NCBI RefSeq assembly: GCF_003589595.1
Contig: NW_020654289.1
Coordinates: 6,129,338-6,193,337, forward strand
Source: Hyposmocoma kahamanoa
Taxonomy: Eukaryota; Arthropoda; Insecta; Lepidoptera; Cosmopterigidae
DNA: 64,000 nt
Direction: 5' to 3'
Made by a program: the position numbers and the translations under genes. The notes under the pieces are model-generated. The model ran no database searches. It worked only from the letters and a program-made list of their open reading frames with translations, and had not been told where the DNA came from. Positions 55,849 through 64,000 of this stretch are shown piece after piece (within the stretch, counting starts at the first letter, position 1; each line of letters begins with the position of its first letter).

Positions 55849-56067
55849 CTGCCTCCGAGGCCTAACGGTTACCATGCCGGACTGCCACGCAGAGGTCCCA
55901 GGTTCGATGCCCGGGCCGGGAGAAATAGTTGTATGGCATACAATTATTTCTCTCGTGAGTTTGGATGTAATTTGTGGTTGTCTATGTGTGTGTCCATAGC
56001 ACCCGCGACACAGGGTTTCCCTAGTGCGGGGCTATGTTGAGTGTGTGCGTTATTTATTTATTTATAT
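55849..56067 (+). repeat. tRNA-derived SINE, family B, copy 7
   Basis: Head 'ctgcctccgaggcctaacgg', box B-like ggttcgatgcccgg, full body ('ccctagtgcggggctatgtt') and a TTATTTATTTA tail. Confidence 0.85.
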
Positions 56068-56097
56068 TTATTAAATAACTGTGAAAGTAATTAATTA

Positions 56098-56333
56098 TTT
56101 TTTTGTGATAGCACGTGACGGGACGAACAAGTCGTGCGCCTGGTGGTGGTCCATAACAGTTGCAGTACCACTCGGAGCTTTCAATCGCAAAGATCTGAGA
56201 GACACTCTCACTGCGCCCATCACCCTGAGACATAAGTTGACAAGTCTCATATGCTCGTAATTTCGCCAGCACCCTGTCCCTTCGAAACCGGAACGCATTA
56301 CCGGCGGCTGAAATACGTAACTGCTGCTACTAA
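56098..56333 (+). repeat. Rep-D, forward copy
   Basis: 'gcacgtgacgggacgaacaa' to 'ctgctgctactaa', with the palindrome deleted (gaacgcattaccggcggc). It follows SINE B copy 7 closely. Confidence 0.8.
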
Positions 56334-56602
56334 ATAATTTGCAATAACACATTAATTAAAATACACTTGTGCCAACCCTAACGGCAATACGTTTTGTGGT
56401 TGATCGAACCTGCTGCAGATAACGTGTTAAACGTTGGGGTATTCAGTATCAAGAATCATTGCTATACTTTAAGTTAGACGTGGTTTATCTCAGATTTATT
56501 TAAGATTCGCCTCTTGGACTTTACGTCACCTATGGGAATTGTAGCGTTACTGTAATAAACTTAATTTTTTGTCGAATCAAAAACTTAACGCCTGAATTTG
56601 CA

Positions 56603-56825
56603 ATTATTAATACAAAAGTTAAATACTAAGAAAAATTACTTCGATCCGGCTGGATCCGAACCAGTGTCTTCAGCATACCTTGACTAACGCTCTCCCAACT
56701 GAACGATCCAGCAGAACTTACAAATTTTTCGTTGTGCTTGTTGCAGATGTTTGTTTTTGGTATGTAACGACTTTTTGCCGTAGCGCCATCTGTGAGATAT
56801 TTATGAAAGTTTTTCTTCACTCACC
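56603..56825 (-). repeat. tRNA-derived SINE, family A
   Basis: Tail 'caattattaatacaaaagtt', 'ggctggatccgaaccagtgt', and body complement 'gccgtagcgccatctgtgag'. Confidence 0.75.
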
Positions 56826-56894
56826 TGAATTCACATCAAGTACAAAAGAATAACCGTGGAACTATTTGAATCTAATAAAAACATAACTTTTTTA

Positions 56895-57165
56895 TAAAAA
56901 AAAAGCCCTCAAAAGTTCGTGGAATTTTTGCCAAGTTTGATTGAGATCGGTTACCGGAAAGTGCGCGAAACCGGATTCATCCCCTAGCTTGCTACCCTCT
57001 GAGGTGGTAAATGGGACCAACACTGAGGTACCACTTTCCAACAAAAAAAGAATCATCAAAATCAGTTCACAAAATCCGGAGTAATCGTAACGTGTAACGT
57101 ACATACAAAAAAGACACAGTGGCATTGAGAACGTCCTCCTTTTTTTGAAGTCGGTTAAAAAGTGA
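56895..57165 (+). repeat. Rep-E, copy 4
   Basis: 'ctcaaaagttcgtggaattt', 'ggttaccggaaagtgcgcga', and end 'ttttttgaagtcggttaaaa'. Confidence 0.7.
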
Positions 57166-57244
57166 AGTTGCTCCATGGAGGTGATGACATTATACTATAC
57201 ATTTGTGAATGTTTGGTTGCAGTATCTCTCGCTAATAATTAGCT

Positions 57245-57480
57245 CACACGCATCCACTGCTGGACATAAGCCTCCCAGTGAGCACGCCAACTCTTCCGGA
57301 CTTGTGCTGCCAGTATCCAGCTGCTGCCGGCCACTTTTCTCTGGTCGCCCGTTCATCTTGACGCAGATCTTCCTACATTACGTTTACGTTGATTTGAACA
57401 AGGTTGTTCCATCGGCATGAACCCTTCTGCAGATCAAATCCGGCCCACTGCCACTTAAGTTAGTTTTTTGACGAATCCTG
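57245..57480 (-). pseudogene. RTE 3' end, degraded
   Basis: 'ccactgctggacataagcct' on + corresponds to the end of the RTE frame; 'ccggcccactgccacttaag' corresponds to the WAGHIA region. The subfamily differs from the intact copy. Confidence 0.55.
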
Positions 57481-57828
57481 TTTTCCAAAGATAACATCGT
57501 GATGAGGTTTTATCACATGTTATGTTAAAGGTTTACAATCCTTAGAAACGTGTAAAGTCCATATTGTATTGAGCCAGCACGAGGCGGGCTATGGCCTAAA
57601 CCTTCTCTTTAATGGGTTGACGACGAAAAAAGAAAATATGCTGCAGAGCAAAATAAACGTTATTGCAAAATGAGTGAGGTTCAACAGAGCGTGGCCGCTT
57701 CACGCTCGATCTGGCTTTAAACGATGAGATGAAGACACAAATAACTACTAGACGTGATTGTAGAAAATAATGTACTTTGTTCACTATTCTGTTTGTACTG
57801 TATTGTAATATTATTTAATAGCGCCGTT

Positions 57829-58022
57829 TTTTTATAATACCAAGTGACGGGACGAACAAGTCGTGCACCTGGTGGTAAGCGACACGCCTATCCATAACAG
57901 TTGCAGTGCCATTCAGAGTTTAAATCGCAAAGATCTTACGGGCGCTGCAACTGCGCCCGTCACCCTAAAACATAAATTGACAAGTCCCGTGTGCCCGTAA
58001 TTTCATCAGCAAATTTTCACTT
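57829..58022 (+). repeat. Rep-D, 3'-truncated forward copy
   Basis: Full start, ends at 'gcccgtaatttcatcagca'. Confidence 0.8.
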
Positions 58023-58149
58023 TTAAACATTAACTTAAAAATTTGATTATTAAGTTCCTTTTTATAAATTAGACTGTCAGGGTAAGAAGATTAAGTTCAC
58101 TATCATATCTATGTCTACAATAAAACCAGCGCAACAGAAGATTTTGGAC

Positions 58150-58400
58150 TCCTTCGTCCAGGGAAGTACTTCCACTTTCCCTATTTCTAAGCATTACTGT
58201 GTTCCGGTTTTGAAGGGTGCTGCTGAAATTACAGGCACATGGGACTTGTCAACTTATGCCTCAGGATGACGGGCACAATGACAGTGCCCCTCAAATCTTT
58301 GCGATTTAAAGCTCTGAGTGGCACTGGAACTGCTATGGACAGGCGTGATGCTTATAACCGGGCGCACGCCTTGTTCGTCCCGTCACTTGCTATGACAATA
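58150..58400 (-). repeat. Rep-D, reversed copy
   Basis: 'ccttcgtccagggaagtact' to 'cgtcccgtcacttgctatga'. Together with the preceding forward copy it makes an inverted pair about 130 bp apart. Confidence 0.8.
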
Positions 58401-58404
58401 TACT

Positions 58405-60215
58405 CGTATATATTTTTTTATATTATAAGAATATAGGAACAAAAGATTTTAAACATAATTTAATCGCAAATAACTGCAAGTTTTTGCTGTAATGCAGTTG
58501 CAGCGTAAACTTGCGTTAAACGTTAAAAGAAAATTTGTATTTCGTTTTGGAATTTTCCGTGTTTTTCCAACCGGCGCTTTCTCTCTACATACTTCGTGTT
58601 GCATAAATTTGAATTATTTTTCAAAGGTAGACTTGGAAATAACTTTTTAAAATATGTTAGCAACAATCCATCTTTACAATACAAATCTCACTGGAGATAT
58701 TCTCCAACAGCGGCGTTACACAGCGTCATTTTTCTTTACGAAAGGTATATATACATATATTACTAATCAATTGTGAACCTTGGTCCCTCGTCATAAGACC
58801 TCATCAACATGAATAATATACTCAAACTCAAATCAGCGCATTACGTCATGTCATTGATAGACAATGTTGAAAGTTACATAATCTATTAGGAAGTTAGAAC
58901 TGCTTAGAAATATCTATCTATCGGAGCACTTTTTAGAAACTGCAAGTGCATGCTGGTGTCGGTTATTAAACCTAAAACGTTTTCACGATAAGGTAAACAT
59001 ACGCCACCTGCTGTAGTAGTTAAATATTTACATTTTATTTTCTTTTTATCGAACACTTTTGTATAATTAATTAAAAATCTAATTACTGAAGCCACATTAA
59101 AGAATTCATTATCATAATTGTTATCATTAGCACAGATGTTCAAATGTTTATAATCATTTTCTAAAATTACTTTCAAAACGGAATGTGTTTTTACTTTTTA
59201 AATTATGAAATAGAAATCTTTTATTGAAACTTCCGTTCTAGAAGCATTTTGCACTCTATGGTCAGATGCATTTTGAATGTTTAATTGAATTGGCGCACTT
59301 GGCCTACATATTGTTGAATATTGCAAAATAGTCCTTACATTACATGGTTCTCTGACATTCCGGAACACAGTTATTATTATAAGGATTTTCAACAATTGGT
59401 TGATCCGATAGTTTTATTACATTATGAGCTTATGTTTCGTCTTTGCATAAATAACGCTATGTGTAAAAATGTTACGCAAAACTGTAATGTAGTGCAATTC
59501 TAGGGTTGGCGGACTAAAGCAAAGTCAAAAACCAACATCATTCATTTAAATTAATGCATCTACTGGCTAAAGCACATAAGTCAAATTCATTTGTTACTTC
59601 ATAAATTTCGAACTTTATTCTAGAGGTTATTTAACTTACAACACTAAAAACAACACAAAAAAATATATAATTATATATTAACAAATGAAGCACTTTTTTG
59701 AACACTATGTAGGTGATTTTTGCACGAGTAAGTTCTTGGCCTATGATTATTTTTGTACATTGCATTTTCCTATTGTATAAAAAAGCATTTAATTTTTGAT
59801 CGACTTTTGTTGTCCCGATTTTTTCTTCCGATACAATGATATTATGGTCCTGGTGATTAGCATATAAAAAAGGTCGAAATTATTGTTTCACGCGTAGCGA
59901 AAAAAATTACTACGTCAAATTTGAACTTTTCAGTTTGAATATCACATAAAAAAATCACACTTCATTAATCGGATGTAATTAATGATAAGTAGAAATTATG
60001 TTTTGAGCAAAAGTATCAACTTCGTATCTTTTTGAGGGAACGTTATGCTTTCAAAGTGAAAAAAAGGTAGAGCGGGACACGGAGTATCGATTCTAGACGT
60101 CAATAGTGCTGCGCCGCCCGCGTAGTGGATTTGATTGTTATCATTAGGTAGAAGAATACAATTATGCAAAACTCGGATACAATACATAAACACGCTTTTT
60201 TGTAATAAGTTTTCA
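58405..60215. other. No gene seen
   Basis: AT-rich. A GC-richer strip at 60075-60125 (gcgccgcccgcgtag) has no identified content. Confidence 0.45.
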
Positions 60216-60218
60216 AAG

Positions 60219-60432
60219 CGGTAGAGCTCTTTGTGAAGAGTTTGTCCAGGGAATAAGGTACTACACCTTACGTATTTCTGCTCCCAAGCAGTAATATAAA
60301 GTTCTGAAGGGCAAGGGTTCTGGTGAAATTACGGGCACATGAGAGTTGTCAACTTATGTTATACGATCTTTGCGATTTAAAGCTCTAAGTTGCACGACTT
60401 GTTCGTCTCGTGACTTGGTGTCATAAAAAATA
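60219..60432 (-). repeat. Rep-D, reversed copy, shortened
   Basis: 'gcggtagagctctttgtgaa' to 'tcgtgacttggtgtcataaa', with deletions around the palindrome and the 'cactgccactgcg' block. Confidence 0.75.
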
Positions 60433-60434
60433 AT

Positions 60435-62200
60435 TATGAAGGTATGGATTGCACATTTTTTCTTTTATTTAAATACAAAGAGACAAAACTTTGTAGTTAA
60501 TTACTAGGACCATGCCCAAATTAAATGGCCGAATTTTACCTTTTGCAGGCAGCTCTAAATGCTGACAGACTGACTTGACTGACTTTCGGGTTATTAACAA
60601 GACATTATAATGTAAACAATACGGTTCGTTTTGTTTTTGTTCCGTCGAGATGACTTTTATTATATACAATAGACAGACACAACAATGCACCAATGCAATT
60701 GTGCATTACCTAACTTCCTATTCCTTTCCGTGTTTTTTTTAATCATATAAGGGCTATTAAATACTCGTTGTGTTTTCGATGATTAAGTACGCTTTTGGTG
60801 AGCTATTTTCATATTTCTGGGTTCCTTGTCCTGAGCCCATAATAGACATTATGTTGCATACATGTTGCAACGGTTCATTAAATGAGCAATTTCCTTCTAA
60901 CATGTTGTATGGAAACAAGATATTTCGTAAGAAGCTCGTCGTGTAGCTCTCTCGGCGTTTCCTTATTACAAAATACCTTTGAGCCATAGCCTGCTTTCGT
61001 AGCCACGTTGATTGCATTAGAGTTCATGTACCTATATGGTTCCGTTCATCATGAATGGTCGTAATTACACTTTTGTAGGAAAATATTATTCGATTCAGAA
61101 TTCCGTGTCGTTATGTAAATAATAAATTTATTCCTTAATCGTATAATATAAATTAATAAATTTGTCCGACAATCGCATATCTCCAAGTACCTCCTGATCC
61201 TGATATTAGCTTTCTGTGCGCCGAACCCCGCTCGCGACGCCTCTAAAAAGCCTGTCGCTCGCGGTTCCAGCGAAGTAGACAGGCTATTGCTTCCCAACAT
61301 ATAATTGCACCATTTGCACCCGAATTTCCAATCACTGGGGAAAATATGACTGTCGGTATCCATTTTGGTCGCGTGCCTACTAGAAGGCGCCAGGGTATTG
61401 ACTGCACCCGAGCGTTCTGGTAGTCATATTATAGAAAATTGTCTACTTTGAAACCCGCTGTAAATAATGACTTGTTTGTTATATTTATTGCATTGTTAGA
61501 GCATTTTATTTACGAGCTGCTATTAAGTTGATAATAATAAAAGTTTAAATACTGTTGGTTTTTGTTATAAATATATGAGTACAAAGAAATATTGTAAAAG
61601 TCAATTTGATAAAAAATGAGCTATTGGTGTGGATGGGCCTAATTTTGAAACTCTCTCAATCTGGTTTGTCAAAGAAGTATTTTTTCGTCAAAAAAGCCAA
61701 ATATAAAGGAACGAACACGTTTATAAATATTTGTTTTCCAAATTAATGTAAATAAAATTCATTTTGTGATTTTGCTTTTATGACATTTTTCTCCGAAGTA
61801 TCAAGATATTGAGAGTAGATTTAAGTCTGAAAGCCTGTAATAATCAAATAAATATTAATTTCGTGTCTATTTTTGTCCTCTAAGTGTTGTACGTAGTTAT
61901 TTCCGTATCGAGACATACCAGGCTGCTATAACCAGCGCGGTTGTGCAACGCGAGATGTTAGCCAACGGCTTTGCAAATAGCAGCCGGTGTATAGTACCTT
62001 CAAGACACCAATCAGAGTGAGGATTAGCGCTTTTTAACCGAGTTACTAGCTCTATACACCGTCAGCCGCGAGTCGCAGTTTCTTTACTAACTCGACTACG
62101 TGCGGTTGACAGTGTAGTCGATTTTATATGGAATTGTTGCGCGACGTGATCGGTGCATATATCGCGTTAAGGCCCAGCTACACGGTCGAGGTTGACCACG
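60435..62200. other. No gene confidently seen
   Basis: Minus-strand frames at 60757-61017 (86 codons) and 61049-61363 (104 codons) have moderately coding-like composition but no recognised domain and no clear splice partners. 61960-62110 is less AT-rich. Confidence 0.35.
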
Positions 62201-62204
62201 AGGA

Positions 62205-62415
62205 TTGCACAAACGAAGTAAATAGAAACCATTTATTGCACCGCCACATTATAAAAAAAGGCATAAATAAAAACACAAACAACACGAAAAACAGCGTAGT
62301 AAACATTTAAACAACAAGTTGTATTATACCAAATAATACTATACAGACATGTTCCAACCATTCGCCTAAAGTCACAACAAAGACTAGGTTGTGACCCTGG
62401 TTTTCAATGGCCCGT
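62205..62415 (-). repeat. LINE 3' end, second copy of the 3.4-kb family
   Basis: 'ccatttattgcaccgccaca' at the left and 'gaccctggttttcaatggcc' at the right mirror the layout at 3437-3760. Confidence 0.6.
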
Positions 62416-62821
62416 GAAAAAGTGAAAATAAAATAAACTACGTAAATACATAAGTCTTATGTGTAGATTGTGCTATTGCAGTGTGTACTCTTAGATCGTA
62501 TACGTTCTTACGTATGTATGTATTATAAAAATGGAAATAAGCTTATTTGCTTCCCTGCAAACACAGTGAACTTATTTATTTACTTATTAATTACAAAAGC
62601 ATTAAACCTAGTTTTGCTCTTAAACCTAAACAATTCCTGACTCTATAAATTATGCATGTGTGTGTTGAGTAGGAGATATGGCTCCATTTGTAGCAACTTA
62701 TCGATCTCTCCCGTGAATCAGTAAATGCCATTATGTATATTTGTGGTGAATGTTTCTGTAAGTACCAGTGGTGAAGCGTAAAAATTTTCGTTAGTAGAGC
62801 CGGAGCATAAAAAGCGCATTT

Positions 62822-63114
62822 TAGTAGCAGTAGAGCTCCTTGTGTAAGAGTTTTTCCAGGGAAATGCCTTACCTATTTTTGCCGCCAAGCAGTCATGTGA
62901 GCATTATTGCATTTCGGTTTCGAAGGATAAGGGTGCAGGTGAAATTACAGACACATGGGACTCGTCAATTTTATGTCTCAGGGTGACAGGCACTGAAGTA
63001 GTGGTCCTCAGATCTTTGAGGTTCAAAGCTCTGAATGGCACTGTAATTGTTACATGTAGGCGTATCGCTTACCAATAGGTGCACGACTTGTTAGTCCCGC
63101 CGTTTGATATCATA
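62822..63114 (-). repeat. Rep-D, last reversed copy
   Basis: 'tagtagcagtagagctcctt' to 'cccgccgtttgatatcataa'. Near full-length; the palindrome is mutated (gcagtcatgtgagcattat). Confidence 0.85.
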
Positions 63115-63129
63115 AAAAACTTACCTTAA

Positions 63130-63310
63130 AAAAATTTTTTACCCGACTTTAAAAAAGTAGGAGGTCCTCAAGTCGACTGTATTTTTTGTGTATGTAACGC
63201 GAGCACTCTGACATTTGTGAACCGATTTCGATGATTTAATAAAATTCAATAAAATATAGCAAATAAAAGTAATTCCACAAAGTTTTCAGGTCGTTTTTTA
63301 AAAAAAATGT
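63130..63310 (-). repeat. Rep-E, reversed copy 5
   Basis: 'ttttacccgactttaaaaaa' start, 'ggaggtcctcaagtcgactg', 'gtgaaccgatttcgatgatt', ending at 'ttttcaggtcgttttttaaa'. Confidence 0.6.
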
Positions 63311-63314
63311 TATT

Positions 63315-64000
63315 TCATTAAAAAGACGCTTTGGTTACACTTAAAAACAGTACCCGGGACATTGCCAGCTTTACTTGGGCACGCGCTCTGATTGGTCGAA
63401 ATCCTATAGTACTCCGTATTACCAAGGACTACATGTTATTATTAAATATTTTAGGCAATTCGCTTGGGATCGACTTACTACAGACGGTTGACCACTGGTA
63501 TTTTTATCAAGCAAGACTTATGACTTTTTTAAATAAAGCAAGCATGTCAAACTAAAGTAGAACATACACGTGTCTACCATTGACCCTAAAATAGTCATCA
63601 GAAAGAATCTATTACAAACACTATAAATATTGAGCCACAAATTATCCGTAAAATACTTTCAATATAATTCGTATGAAAGAATTATAGGACAATCACCCTT
63701 TGCCTCTTTTCATATATAATTTGAACATAATTTTCTAGGTCGCTGAACTTATCATGCATTTCCAGTTTCTACAATCGCTATAACAATTGTCTATTGTAAA
63801 ATGAGCTCTGTTATTTTACAGACTGCCGGTACTGATAGGTCAATGGAAATTGGTGCTTGTAATTCGAATCGAGTGTTGACACATGTTTGAATGAATTAGA
63901 GAGGTGAAAATGTAATAAATTTTTTTAAGTTCTTTTTCATATTCACTTAGGAGTTAATATTAGGGGTTAAAGTATGAAATTGCCGTTTTATTGCAATAGG
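63315..64000. other. No gene seen
   Basis: AT-rich to the window edge. A 74-codon + frame at 63331-63555 shows no recognisable domain. Confidence 0.45.

Noticed and set aside
60757..61363. Two consecutive minus-strand frames as a two-exon gene
   Set aside because: No convincing donor and acceptor pair linking them and no recognised domain; left as unexplained.

Overview
The window looks like chromosomal DNA of an insect, most likely a moth or butterfly. It is AT-rich, has small exons in repeat-filled introns, and carries many interspersed repeats of kinds common in Lepidoptera: tRNA-derived SINEs, RTE, CR1/Jockey-type and Penelope-like elements, a mariner remnant and many short inverted-repeat elements. 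The order is inferred from general character, not from a species-specific marker.

Positions 1-10133 hold the 3' half of one real gene on the + strand. Eight consecutive coding exons with matching splice phases encode about 362 residues of the cytosolic C-terminal domain of an SLC12 cation-chloride cotransporter of the Na-K-Cl / Na-Cl (NKCC/NCC) type, ending in LTFYS and a TGA stop. The promoter, N-terminus and transmembrane domain lie upstream of the window. Its introns are filled with repeats: SINEs, an abundant unclassified repeat here called Rep-D, LINE scraps, a deleted mariner, a Penelope-like C-terminus and an RTE 3' end. About 10.13-13.1 kb is probable 3' UTR and downstream sequence, with several AATAAA signals and a fold-back repeat.

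From about 13 kb to 64 kb I find no confident host protein-coding gene. The region is gene-poor intergenic or long-intron DNA. The one long open frame (26454-29561, - strand, 1035 codons) is a near full-length RTE non-LTR retrotransposon with intact endonuclease and reverse transcriptase motifs. The rest is a mosaic of about 20 Rep-D copies, three tRNA-derived SINE families (A, B and C), degenerate LINE fragments, Penelope-like termini in inverted arrangements, and several terminal-inverted-repeat elements without coding capacity. A possible non-coding first exon for a downstream + strand gene is at about 15.93-16.17 kb, and a weaker one at 37.94-38.09 kb.

The most informative structures are the intact RTE; a partly dimeric SINE bounded by an 11-bp target duplication inside a dead reverse transcriptase; a small inverted-repeat element inserted twice into the same palindrome of Rep-D and also sitting at the centre of a 609-bp fold-back; a MITE with an exact 8-bp target duplication; and a NAGNAG tandem splice acceptor in the cotransporter gene.
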